Source of the DNA: Burkholderiales bacterium PBB2
Lineage (GTDB): Bacteria; Pseudomonadota; Gammaproteobacteria; Burkholderiales; Burkholderiaceae_C
Assembly (NCBI GenBank): GCA_002255955.1
Contig: NKIM01000014.1
Span: 62,001 to 126,000, forward strand
Direction of reading: 5' to 3'
DNA length: 64,000 bases
The notes under the pieces were generated by a model that did no database searches, was not told the origin of the DNA, and was given only the letters and a program-made list of their open reading frames with translations. The stretch's first letter is position 1. The number at the start of each line of letters is the position of its first letter. This document shows, one piece after another, positions 1 through 8,181 of the stretch. A program made the position numbers and the translations under genes.

Positions 1-286
1 GTGATGACTTGAGCAGAGCAACATACTTGGTCAGCTCGTGAAGCGCAGCTCTTGCGGCTTGATCACTTCTCTTAATTTCAATTACAACTAGGTGACCAAA
101 AGCGTCCCTCGCAAGAATGTCGATGGAGCCGCCTGCGCCCATTCCGCTTTGGACCTTGAACTCCTTTTCAATCAGGCACAGTCCCGGCTCAACGAGCTCA
201 AGGTGCAGGCAGAGATAGTCTCGAATGCGGGCTTCATGCAGATTCACGATTCGGTCCAGTATGTACAGGTAGATGCTTATCCTCAC
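1..286 (-). CDS. NucS/DUF91-type PD-(D/E)XK nuclease domain protein, N-terminal part (runs off the left edge)
   Basis: The minus strand reads open from a GTG at 286 to position 1, giving about 95 residues without a stop. The visible segment carries GGSIDILARDAFGHLVVIEI followed by KR, the D...ExK active-site signature of PD-(D/E)XK nucleases, preceded by a conserved EPGL...EKEF strand. This order matches the nuclease domain of the NucS/DUF91 group. The N-terminal domain of full-length NucS is not encoded here, because an in-frame TAG lies just upstream of the GTG, so this is a short DUF91 protein or one that has lost its front. No strong Shine-Dalgarno is seen. The stretch is poorer in GC than the following cluster. 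Family call fairly sure, start uncertain. Confidence 0.6.
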   Translation of the reverse strand, partial: MRISIYLYILDRIVNLHEARIRDYLCLHLELVEPGLCLIEKEFKVQSGMGAGGSIDILARDAFGHLVVIEIKRSDQAARAALHELTKYVALLKSS

Positions 287-544
287 GCAACTCTAACTGC
301 TCGGAACCTTGCTTGTGCTCGAAGTTTTTACGGCCGTGCACCTTTCAATCGCACATGCCACTGAAACCTTACGAGGGGCACGGCGCATCATCCGACCACT
401 TGTTACAAAACCCATGGCATCGGTAGGCAGAACTTGAATTGCCAAAGACCAGAAGCTAGCAACCGGCAGCCCATGACCGATAGCCGTCACCCTACCACCC
501 CAGCTAGGCTGACCGCGACCGCTGCACAGCTGCCCTCCGCGCTC
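287..544. other. Intergenic region, no gene supported
   Basis: The region lies between the nuclease-like gene and the end of bchD. It has lower GC than the cluster to its right. A 65-codon minus-strand frame (293-490) exists but shows no recognisable motif or clear ribosome site, so it is not called. No tRNA, clear terminator or repeat was seen. It marks the left border of the photosynthesis gene cluster. Confidence 0.5.
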
Positions 545-2431
545 TCACCGTCTCCCCGCCACCGCCTCATGCACACCCTTCGCCTGCCCCTGCGGCAGCG
601 GCACATAACGCGCGGCCATGGCCTGAGCGAGCACCATGGCCTGCGGCTGCGGTCGCGGTGAGCTGTCGATCAAGACGCTGCGCAGGCCGGCGGCGCGCAG
701 TTGCGCGGCGGCGGCGAGCGCGTCTTGCATGGCTTGGGGGCGGCCGGGGCTGCCGTCGCGGGCGATGTTGGCGCGGGCATCGGTGAGGAAGACCAGCAAG
801 GCCTGGTTGCCCTCGCGCTGTGATTGCACGCTGAGGGCCAGGCGGCCGGCGGCTTCGATGCCGGCGGCCAGGGGCGTGCCGCCGCCGCCGGGCAGGCCCG
901 AGAGGCTGCGGCGCGCGCGCACCAGGGAGCGGGTCGGCGCCAGCAGAAGCTCGGCGCCCTCGCCGCGGAAGGCAATCAGGGCCACGCGGTCGCGGCGCAC
1001 ATAGCAATCGGCCAGCAGCAGCTCGACCGCGCCTTTGGCTTCGGCCAGGCGGTTCAAGGCCTGCGAGCCGGAGGCGTCGACGACGAAGACCGTGGTGGTC
1101 TCGTTCGGGCGGCGGTAGCGCTTGATGTGGAAATCGTCGCGGCGCAGCAGCAATCGGGCAGCGGCTGGCTCGAGGCCACGCTGCTCGCGCTCGGCCAGGC
1201 GCAGGCGCTGCCAGGGGATGGCGGCGCGCATCGTGGCCAACAAGTCGAGCCGGCTGCCGCTGCGCAGGCTGCCGCGCCGTGAACTCAGGGGCCGGCCGCT
1301 CTGCGCCGGCCTGCCAGCCGCGCCGCGACGGCCACCTGCACCGCCGCCTTTGGAGAAGAAAGCACCACCCGCCAGGCTGGCCAGCAGACCGGCGGGGATG
1401 GCGGCCTGGGCGGCGGCGGTCATGTGGTCTTGCAGCGCTTGCTGTTGCTGTTGTTGTTGTTGCTGTTGCTGTTGCTGTTGCGCTTGATCTTGGTCTTGAT
1501 CCAAGTCGTGGTCAGGCTGCGGCGAGTCGGGCTCACCCGCATCGTCGGGCTGCGCGGCCTCTTGCCTTGGCGCCTGGAGCGGCTCCGCTTGCTCCTGCCG
1601 CTCAGTTTCAGCAGCACCGTCGTCTTCTTCCTTTTCTTCCTCGGCCTCTGCGCCCTGGGGCAGTGCCCGGGCGCGCGGCGCCAGCACCAGGCGCGCAGCC
1701 AATTCGGCATCGGCCTGATTCACCTGATCGCGCCCGGCGATGGCCGCTGCCGCGCAGGCCGCGCGCCAGGCTTGCAAGGGCGGGCGCAGGGAAATCAGGC
1801 CCAAGGCCGCGGCCGTGCCGCACAAGGCCTGCACGATGGCCTCGTCGTAAGGCAGCTCGCGCAGGCGCTGGCGCGCTGCGGCCAGATCGAAGGGCGGCTC
1901 CTGGCCCTGCGCTGCATTTGCATCCAGGCTGCTGCTGCCGATGTTGCTGCGCAAAGCCCCCTCGCCTTCCGCCGGGCTGGCGATCAAGGCCAGGCGCTCC
2001 AGCAGGCTGGCGGGCAGCTGTTCATCGGGCGACTGACCTTCGTCCAGGGCCACGAGGCAAAACCGCGCGCCATTTGGGCCTTGCTCCAGCGCCGCCGCCA
2101 ACCGGGCCGCCAGGCCGAGCTCGATGCGCTCGGCCATGGGCAAAAGGATCACGCCCTGCTCCGCCTCGGCCAGCAGGCCCGCACGGGCCACCGGCCGGCC
2201 TGCGGCCAGGCTCAGGCCCAGATCGAGGCCGCCGTACAAGGCCTCGTCATCGATCTGCAAGGGCAAGCGGCGCCAGGGCGTGCCAGGCGGCAAGGCGCGG
2301 CGCAAGCTGGCCAGCAGCGCGTCACGCGCCGGGCCGGCCGGGCCGCGCAGGCAGATCCCGCCCAAACCTTCTGGATCGACGGCCAGCAGCCATGCGGCTT
2401 GCAGAGCCAGATCGACGTCGTTCAGGTCCAC
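545..2431 (-). CDS. bchD: Magnesium chelatase subunit D
   Basis: BchD pairs with BchI in the AAA+ motor that, with BchH, inserts Mg2+ into protoporphyrin IX, the first committed step of bacteriochlorophyll synthesis. The 628-residue protein shows the family order: an N-terminal AAA-like domain with a degenerate P-loop (GPAGPARDALL instead of a working Walker A), an acidic Asp/Glu/Gln-rich linker at about 260-340, and a C-terminal von Willebrand A domain with the MIDAS motif DASGS near residue 455. The linker contains 14 consecutive glutamines. The start overlaps the end of bchI by 10 bases, so the two are translationally coupled. No bchO follows, unlike the common bchI-D-O order. Confidence 0.93.
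   Translation of the reverse strand: MDLNDVDLALQAAWLLAVDPEGLGGICLRGPAGPARDALLASLRRALPPGTPWRRLPLQIDDEALYGGLDLGLSLAAGRPVARAGLLAEAEQGVILLPMAERIELGLAARLAAALEQGPNGARFCLVALDEGQSPDEQLPASLLERLALIASPAEGEGALRSNIGSSSLDANAAQGQEPPFDLAAARQRLRELPYDEAIVQALCGTAAALGLISLRPPLQAWRAACAAAAIAGRDQVNQADAELAARLVLAPRARALPQGAEAEEEKEEDDGAAETERQEQAEPLQAPRQEAAQPDDAGEPDSPQPDHDLDQDQDQAQQQQQQQQQQQQQQALQDHMTAAAQAAIPAGLLASLAGGAFFSKGGGAGGRRGAAGRPAQSGRPLSSRRGSLRSGSRLDLLATMRAAIPWQRLRLAEREQRGLEPAAARLLLRRDDFHIKRYRRPNETTTVFVVDASGSQALNRLAEAKGAVELLLADCYVRRDRVALIAFRGEGAELLLAPTRSLVRARRSLSGLPGGGGTPLAAGIEAAGRLALSVQSQREGNQALLVFLTDARANIARDGSPGRPQAMQDALAAAAQLRAAGLRSVLIDSSPRPQPQAMVLAQAMAARYVPLPQGQAKGVHEAVAGRR
1439..1480 (-). repeat. Trinucleotide CAR repeat encoding 14 glutamines in BchD
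   Basis: Fourteen successive CAA/CAG codons on the minus strand (read as ttg/ctg on the plus strand) lie in the acidic linker between the AAA-like and VWA domains of BchD. A D-Q-D-Q stretch precedes it. The codons are mixed CAA and CAG rather than a pure repeat, which lowers slippage and suggests retention at the protein level. The length in relatives is unknown from this sequence. Confidence 0.9.
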
Positions 2432-3441
2432 AGTTCGGCCACGGCGCGGTCAATGCGTTCGCCGGAGCCCGTGTCGTCCAACGGGTTGCGGCGCAAGCGG
2501 TGGCGCAGCGCCGGCACCGCGATCTGGCGCAGATGGGCCAGAGTCACAGCCGGCGCAGCCTGCAGCGCAGCCAGAGCCCGGGCGGCGCGCATCAGCGTGA
2601 GTTCGCCGCGCAGGCCGTCGCTGTTGACGGCCACGCACAGCTCGGAGGCGCGGTACAGGACGGCATCGTCCACCTGCACCTCGGGCAGGCGCTCGCGGGC
2701 TTGCAGGATCTGCTTGCGCACCTTGGCGTCTTGCTTGGCCCAGAGCGCGCTGAAGGCCGCCGGGTCGCGCTCGTAGGCATCGCGGCGGCGCACCACCTCG
2801 ACGCGCTGGGCAATCTCGGTGGGCGTGCGCACCTCGACCGAGAGGCCGAAGCGGTCCAGCAGCTGGGGCCGCAGCTCGCCCTCTTCCGGGTTGCCGCTGC
2901 CCACCAGCACAAAGCGCGCCGGGTGGCGCACGCTCAGGCCTTCGCGTTCGATCACGTTCTCGCCCGAGGCGGCCACATCGATCAGCAGGTCGACCAGATG
3001 GTCTTCGAGCAAATTGACCTCGTCGATGTAGAGAAAGCCGCGATGGGCGCGCGCCAGCAAACCCGGCTCGAAGACCTTGATGCCTTGCGAGAGCGCGCGT
3101 TCCAGGTCGAGCGCGCCCAGCACCCGGTCTTCGCTGGCGCCGAGCGGCAGGTCGACCACGGGCACCGGCAGCTCCTCGGTCTTGAGCCGGGGGCCGGCCT
3201 TGAGGCGGGCGCAGTCTTCACAGCGGGACGTGGCCATCGGGTCGCAGTGATAACGACAACCCTGAACGGCACGCATCTTGGGCAAGAGCGCGGCCAGGCC
3301 GCGCACCGCGGTGGACTTGCCGGTGCCGCGATCACCGAGCACCAGGATGCCGCCGATGGCCGGCTCGACCGCGGCGATCAGGATCGCCAGCTTCATCTCG
3401 TCCTGGGCCACGATGGCGGAAAAAGGGAAAGGCATGCTCAT
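2422..3441 (-). CDS. bchI: Magnesium chelatase ATPase subunit I
   Basis: BchI is the AAA+ ATPase of Mg-chelatase. The 339-residue protein has Walker A GDRGTGKST at 36-44, Walker B in the segment FLYIDEVNLLEDH, and the sensor region VLVGSGNPEEGELRPQLLDR, all standard for BchI/ChlI. A cysteine cluster (CRYHC...CEDC) lies near residues 60-80. The gene starts 6 bases after the DUF3422 gene and overlaps bchD, forming one leftward operon. Length and motifs are typical. Confidence 0.96.
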   Translation of the reverse strand: MSMPFPFSAIVAQDEMKLAILIAAVEPAIGGILVLGDRGTGKSTAVRGLAALLPKMRAVQGCRYHCDPMATSRCEDCARLKAGPRLKTEELPVPVVDLPLGASEDRVLGALDLERALSQGIKVFEPGLLARAHRGFLYIDEVNLLEDHLVDLLIDVAASGENVIEREGLSVRHPARFVLVGSGNPEEGELRPQLLDRFGLSVEVRTPTEIAQRVEVVRRRDAYERDPAAFSALWAKQDAKVRKQILQARERLPEVQVDDAVLYRASELCVAVNSDGLRGELTLMRAARALAALQAAPAVTLAHLRQIAVPALRHRLRRNPLDDTGSGERIDRAVAELWT

Positions 3442-3447
3442 CCGGGC

Positions 3448-4767
3448 TCAGCTCATTTCATCGGTTTCAGCGGCACGCCGCCGGGCGCGCCGCACGGCGC
3501 TGAAGGCCAACAAGGCCAGCAACGGCACGCTGAGGCCCACGAACAAATCCACATCGACGGGCAGGCCCAAGGAGCGCCCGCCCTTGAACACATAGCCGAC
3601 CACGCCGGCCATGTAGTAGACGATAGCCGCGATCGACAAGCCCTCCACCGTTTGCTGCAGGCGCAGCTGCAGCTTGGCGCGCCGGTCCATGGAGGCGAGC
3701 AAGGCGTGGTTCTGGCGCTCGCGCGCGATGTCGACCCGGGTGGACAGCAGATGGCTGGCCTGGGCCACGCGCTCGGACAGGTCGTGCATGCGCTGCGAGA
3801 CCGTGGCGCAGGTGGCCACGGCCGGGGTGAAGCGGCGGGACATGAATTCATCAATCGTGGGCAGGCCGTTGATGCGCTGCTCGCGCAACTCGGCGATGCG
3901 GGTGCGCACCAGTTCGGCGTAAGCGCGGCAGGCGCCGAAGCGGAACTGGCTGGCGGACAGGCCGCTTTCCACCTCGGCCGCCAGGCGGGTCAGCTCCTGC
4001 AAAAGGGTTTCATCGCGGCCACCGTCGCGGGCGATGTCGTCCGTCAGGCCAGCCAGCGCGCGCTCGATGGCGAGGATGCGTGGCGACAGGCGGCGCGCCA
4101 CCGGGAAGGCCAGCAAGGCCATCATGCGGTAGGCCTCCAGCTCAAACAGGCGCTGCAGCAGGCGGCCGGCTGCGACGGGCGAGTTGCCCTGATCGACCAC
4201 CAGCAAGCGGCTGAAACCATCGGCATGGATCAGGAAGTCGGAGTAGACGCGGCCACTGCCCTCGCCCACCGTGCTGCCGATCAGCGCGGCGCCGCCGAAG
4301 CAGCGCTGCTGCAGCTCGGCCAGCTCGGGAGCTTGCGCGGCGCTGAGCAGCTCGGCATGGCCGGCGTAGACCGTAAGGCCGGGCACACTGGCCAGCCAGC
4401 CCGGCGGCAGATGCGAGGCGGCGGTTTCGGCAAACGGCTCGCTGACGCCTGAGGCCCCGCCAGCGCCCGAGGGCGAGCCCGAGACCTGCAGCGCGGTGTA
4501 GCTGGAGAACTCGCCGTGGCGCTCCCACTTCAGGCGCAGGCCGCCAATCAGGCCGCTCCAGTGCACGGCGTCATTCGCCGGCACCAGCTGGCCATGGCTG
4601 CGGCACAGCCGCGCCAGATGGGCCAGCTCGCGGTCCCGCTCATCGGCATCGACCAGCACCGCCACATAGCTGACGCGGCCGGGCGATGCCAGCGGCTCCG
4701 AGGGGCGCGCATGCACCTCTTGCGAGAGCAGCACACGCTCGGGCAGATCGGCGGGGAGCAGGCGCAT
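3448..4767 (-). CDS. DUF3422 family membrane-anchored protein
   Basis: The 439-residue protein begins MRLLPADLPERVLLSQEVHA, typical of the DUF3422 family, which is annotated as a predicted membrane-anchored protein of unknown function. The body is soluble and predicted helical. Two hydrophobic segments lie near the C-terminus (about 385-430: LSIAAIVYYMAGVVGYVF and VDLFVGLSVPLLALLAFS), so the protein is probably anchored by a C-terminal hairpin. It lies 6 bases upstream of bchI in the same operon; a link to Mg-chelatase or to membrane assembly is inference from position only. Confidence 0.8.
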   Translation of the reverse strand: MRLLPADLPERVLLSQEVHARPSEPLASPGRVSYVAVLVDADERDRELAHLARLCRSHGQLVPANDAVHWSGLIGGLRLKWERHGEFSSYTALQVSGSPSGAGGASGVSEPFAETAASHLPPGWLASVPGLTVYAGHAELLSAAQAPELAELQQRCFGGAALIGSTVGEGSGRVYSDFLIHADGFSRLLVVDQGNSPVAAGRLLQRLFELEAYRMMALLAFPVARRLSPRILAIERALAGLTDDIARDGGRDETLLQELTRLAAEVESGLSASQFRFGACRAYAELVRTRIAELREQRINGLPTIDEFMSRRFTPAVATCATVSQRMHDLSERVAQASHLLSTRVDIARERQNHALLASMDRRAKLQLRLQQTVEGLSIAAIVYYMAGVVGYVFKGGRSLGLPVDVDLFVGLSVPLLALLAFSAVRRARRRAAETDEMS

Positions 4768-4857
4768 CTCAATCAGCCGTGAAGCAATCGGGCCGAGCGC
4801 CGGGCTGCGCCATCGCAGGTCCGGCCAAGTGCAGTCTTGGACGGGGGGCTCTCACCC

Positions 4858-5160
4858 TCAGGCCTTCTTGGCATACGCACTGCACCAGCCTTTGGCCGAG
4901 ACCTGCTTGCCGGAGAAGATCGGGCAAGGGCCGGCGGCGGCGCCAGCCTTGCCCTGGTACACGGCGCAGTTGCTGCAAGCCTGGCCGGCGGCGTACTTGG
5001 GGAACTTGGCTTTGTCGACCTTGCTGGCATCGGCCGCGTAGCCGAGTGAAGCCGCGACCGGGTCTTTCTCTTCGACCATGGGCTGGGCCAGGGCGCTGCC
5101 GGCGATCAGGCTGCCTCCGGCCAGAGGAATCCAAGTGATGAAGTGGCGACGTGTGCTCAT
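4858..5160 (-). CDS. hip: High-potential iron-sulfur protein (HiPIP) precursor
   Basis: A small periplasmic 4Fe-4S electron carrier that in several purple bacteria re-reduces the reaction-centre cytochrome. The 100-residue precursor begins MSTRRHF, a twin-arginine-type signal ending near ALAQP (residues 23-27). The four cluster cysteines are at 62, 65, 79 and 93 (C-x2-C-x13-C-x13-C), as in HiPIPs, with the conserved aromatic region GWCSAYAKKA at the end. The start overlaps the stop of the upstream membrane-protein gene by 4 bases (ATGA). Being inside a bch operon fits a role as donor to PufC, encoded at 31284-32420; that role is inference. Confidence 0.93.
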   Translation of the reverse strand: MSTRRHFITWIPLAGGSLIAGSALAQPMVEEKDPVAASLGYAADASKVDKAKFPKYAAGQACSNCAVYQGKAGAAAGPCPIFSGKQVSAKGWCSAYAKKA

Positions 5161-5528
5161 GGTGACTGCCTTCCTGGCCCGAGGGGCTTGGGTGGGTGGT
5201 GGGGGGAACGATGAGTGGCCTCGGGCTCTTGCATGATGCGCTGACGCGCCTGCAGGTCAAGCAGGTGGGACACACCGGCGGCCAGCAGGCAGGCCGCAAC
5301 CCAGGCGAAGCCGGCGCCGCCCAACCCCAGGCGCAGGGCCAGGATCAGGCTGAGTCCGGCCAGCAGATTGGGCAGGCCCTGGCGCCGCGCCAGCGGCCCG
5401 CTGCGCAGCACAAACCACAGCAGCTCCAGCAGGCTGACGGCCAGCACCAGCTCAACCATGCGCAGCAGCAAGGCCGGCTCCGACAGGCCAAACAAGGTGA
5501 ACAAATTGCCGGGCTCGGCGCTCATCAC
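5157..5528 (-). CDS. Small three-helix membrane protein of unknown function
   Basis: The 123-residue product has three hydrophobic segments (about 24-42, 55-71 and 74-90) and a polar proline-rich C-terminal tail. I do not recognise the family. It is coupled by 4-base overlaps to bchP upstream and to hip downstream, so it is almost certainly translated as part of the bchG-pucC-bchP-hip operon. High third-position GC supports coding. The context would allow a role in pigment-enzyme membrane organisation or HiPIP/RC function, but nothing in the sequence shows this. Confidence 0.7.
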   Translation of the reverse strand: MMSAEPGNLFTLFGLSEPALLLRMVELVLAVSLLELLWFVLRSGPLARRQGLPNLLAGLSLILALRLGLGGAGFAWVAACLLAAGVSHLLDLQARQRIMQEPEATHRSPHHPPKPLGPGRQSP

Positions 5529-6769
5529 ACGCGGGCCAGGCCCAGCAAATGGGCCATGTCTTTGAAGAAGATGCGGGCATGGGCCAGGGGCCGGGCGCGC
5601 ACCAGACGCTTGTGCATGTAGGCGTCGAAGGTCAGCTGCTGCACATCGCGGTCGCGGCAGATGCTCACAAACCGCTCGCGGCGCTTGTCGCTGGAGTACC
5701 AGAAGCGCTGCATGATGCCCAGAACCCAGAACACCCGGCCATGCTCGCGCATGAAGCGCTTGCGGGCTTGGCGCAAGGCACTGGCCGCGCCCGTGCGCAG
5801 CAGCTGCAGCACGGCCTCGGCCGCCAGCTGGCCGCCCAACATGGCGTAATAGATGCCCTCGCCCGAGGCCGGCGCCACCACACCGGCGGCATCGCCAGCC
5901 AGCAGCACATCGCGGCCGTTGTCCCAGCGCGGCAGGGGTTTCATGGGAATGGGGGCGCCCTCGCGGCGCAGGGTGCGCGCGCCGTCCAGGCCGGCCTGAG
6001 CGCGCAGCTGCTTGACAGCGCCACGCAGGGAAAAGCCTTTGTCGGCGCTGCCGGTGCCGATGCTGACGCTGGCGCCATGCGGGAACACCCAGCCGTAGAA
6101 ATCAGGCGACAGGCTGCCCTGGTAATGGACCTCGCAGCGGCTGCCCAGATAACCGGCCGGCAGCTCCTGCGGCACGGCCACGATCTCGTGGTACGCGAAC
6201 ACAAAGCGGCCACGCTCAGCTCCCGGAATCGCCTGCTGGGCCACCCGCGAATGGGCGCCATCGGCACCGATGACGGCCCGGGTGCGCACGCGCTGCAGCT
6301 GGCCTTGCTGGCTGAAGTGGACGACGCTGATGTCATCGGCATCGCGGCTCAGTCGCTCGAAGCTGCCGTCGCGCCGCTCGGCGCCGCTGGCCGCCGCACG
6401 CTGGCGCAGCCACTCATCGAACTGCTGGCGATCCACCATGCCGACGAAACCGCCCTCGATGGGAATGTCCACCTGCACCGCCCGCGGCGAGACCATGCGG
6501 GCAGCCGTGGCGCGGGCCACCAGCAGCTCATCGGGGATGGCGAAATCCTTGATCAGGCGCGGCGGAATCGCGCCGCCGCAGGGCTTGATGCGGCCGGCCC
6601 GGTCCAGCAGCAGCACGCGCTGGCCCTGGCTGGCGAGCTCGCGGGCCGCGGTGGCGCCGGCCGGGCCGCCTCCGACCACCACCACGTCGTAATCGACCGC
6701 CTGCGCCGCGGGGGCCCCGGGGGTGCGCTGCGAAGCCGGGTCAGGGAGCGAGTTCGGCAGCTGGCTCAT
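5525..6769 (-). CDS. bchP: Geranylgeranyl diphosphate/bacteriochlorophyllide-tail reductase
   Basis: BchP is an FAD-dependent reductase that saturates the geranylgeranyl tail to phytyl. The 414-residue protein has a dinucleotide-binding GGGPAGATAARELAS at about 33-47, followed by LLLDR and the family signature KPCGGAIPPRL. GDAAG, the second FAD contact, is in the segment DVLLAGDAAGVVAPASGEGI. Its start overlaps the end of the PucC-family gene and its end overlaps the small membrane protein gene. Length and motifs are typical of BchP/ChlP. Confidence 0.94.
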   Translation of the reverse strand: MSQLPNSLPDPASQRTPGAPAAQAVDYDVVVVGGGPAGATAARELASQGQRVLLLDRAGRIKPCGGAIPPRLIKDFAIPDELLVARATAARMVSPRAVQVDIPIEGGFVGMVDRQQFDEWLRQRAAASGAERRDGSFERLSRDADDISVVHFSQQGQLQRVRTRAVIGADGAHSRVAQQAIPGAERGRFVFAYHEIVAVPQELPAGYLGSRCEVHYQGSLSPDFYGWVFPHGASVSIGTGSADKGFSLRGAVKQLRAQAGLDGARTLRREGAPIPMKPLPRWDNGRDVLLAGDAAGVVAPASGEGIYYAMLGGQLAAEAVLQLLRTGAASALRQARKRFMREHGRVFWVLGIMQRFWYSSDKRRERFVSICRDRDVQQLTFDAYMHKRLVRARPLAHARIFFKDMAHLLGLARV

Positions 6770-8181
6770 GGCGCACTTTCAAGTTGGGTCGGGAACAGCG
6801 CCGGCGGCGCTGCCGGGCTCAAGGCCGCCGGCTGCGAGGCCACGCCGGCAGCAAGGCGGGCAGCCCAGAGGAACAGGCCCGCATCGAGCAGGAACACCAA
6901 ACCGTAGGCCAGGCCGATATCGCCGAGGCCCCAGCGCAGCAGATCGCTGGCCGAGGTGCCGAGCAGGCCGCCGAAGGCAAAGGCCAGCGCCTGAGCGGCA
7001 CCCCACAAGCCCATGCGCACGCCTTCCTGGCCACCGGCGGCGGCGCCCCCCCCTTCGGTGTCAGCATCAGCATCGGCGCCCGCTTGGCCACCCGCCAGGC
7101 CCATCATGGAGGCGATGGCCGCGATCGAAAAAGCACCGGTGGACAGGCCCAGTAGGAAGACATTGGCCTGCAGCGGCCAGCCCGGGCCCTGCAAACCAGC
7201 GCTGAACAGGCCGAGCAAGGCCAGCGACGAGGCCACGCAGCCCCAGACCGTCCAGCTGCGCACGCTGCCCCAGTGGCGACCGGCCCAGCGGCTGCCCGCC
7301 GCGGCGGCGGCCAGCATGCCCAGCAAGGCGCCGCCGTGCTGGGTGCCGGAGAGCTGGGTGGTGGCACCGGGGCTGAGGCCAAAGACGAGGCCGGCAAAGG
7401 GTTCGAGGATCAGGTCCTGCATGCTGAAGGCCAGCATGGAGACGAAAACGAAGACGGTGAAGCGGCGCGCGCGCGGCTCGGCCCAGGCTTCGGCCAGGGC
7501 TTGCTTGAAGCTCGCGGCTGCGGCCGCTGGCGGCGCATGCGTGCCCGACGCATCGGCATGGGCTTGCGCCGCATGGCCCGGCCCCTCCAGGCCCAGCAGG
7601 GCCAGCGCCGTCAGCACAATCGCCGCCAAGGCCACACCCGCACTGACCCGCAACAAACGCTCGGGCGAGAAGGGGTCCAGGAAATGGCCGGACACGACGG
7701 CGGTGAGCACAAAGCCGGCAATCATCAGGATCCACACCGTGGTGGCCGCGGCCGCCCGGCGCGGCGCCGGCACCCGCTTGGCCAGCAAGGCCAGCAGCGA
7801 GGTGCCAGAGGCCGCCACGCCCAAGCCGATCAGGCTGTAAGCGAGCAAGGCCAAAACCATGCCGGCGGCCGGGTTGGGCTGACCCATCAGCACGGTGGCC
7901 AGGGCCGCCAGCCAGCTGCCCGCGCCCAGCACCACCATGCCGCCAAGAATCCACGGACTGCGGCGCTGACCCAAATCGGAACCATGGCCCATGCGCGGGC
8001 GGCTGATCTGCACGACATAGTGCAAGGCCAGCAGCAGGCCGGGAATGAAGGCGGGCAAGGCCATCTCGACCACCATCACCCGGTTCAGGGTCGAGGTGCT
8101 GAGCACCACCATGGCGCCCAGGCTGGCCTGCACCAGACCCAGGCGCAGCACGGCCAGAGCGCCGAAGGGCTGGGCGCTCAT
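6766..8181 (-). CDS. PucC/BCH2-family major facilitator protein
   Basis: The 471-residue multi-helix membrane protein belongs to the PucC/LhaA/BCH2 group, whose members assist light-harvesting complex assembly or pigment delivery. The family segment STSTLNRVMVVEMALPAFIP is near the N-terminus. A longer open frame extends to 8568 but runs into bchG. The ATG at 8181 overlaps the bchG stop (ATGA) and gives a product of normal family length, so I chose it. The order bchG-(pucC-like)-bchP is the standard one in purple bacterial clusters. Confidence 0.9.
   Translation of the reverse strand: MSAQPFGALAVLRLGLVQASLGAMVVLSTSTLNRVMVVEMALPAFIPGLLLALHYVVQISRPRMGHGSDLGQRRSPWILGGMVVLGAGSWLAALATVLMGQPNPAAGMVLALLAYSLIGLGVAASGTSLLALLAKRVPAPRRAAAATTVWILMIAGFVLTAVVSGHFLDPFSPERLLRVSAGVALAAIVLTALALLGLEGPGHAAQAHADASGTHAPPAAAAASFKQALAEAWAEPRARRFTVFVFVSMLAFSMQDLILEPFAGLVFGLSPGATTQLSGTQHGGALLGMLAAAAAGSRWAGRHWGSVRSWTVWGCVASSLALLGLFSAGLQGPGWPLQANVFLLGLSTGAFSIAAIASMMGLAGGQAGADADADTEGGGAAAGGQEGVRMGLWGAAQALAFAFGGLLGTSASDLLRWGLGDIGLAYGLVFLLDAGLFLWAARLAAGVASQPAALSPAAPPALFPTQLESAP

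Noticed and set aside
293-490. A 65-codon minus-strand frame left of bchD
   Set aside because: No motif, no convincing ribosome site, and composition unlike coding sequence of the cluster.
1424-1500. Poly-Leu protein on the plus strand or a CRISPR-like repeat
   Set aside because: The ttg/ctg run is the complement of the poly-Gln codons in bchD; there are no spacers.
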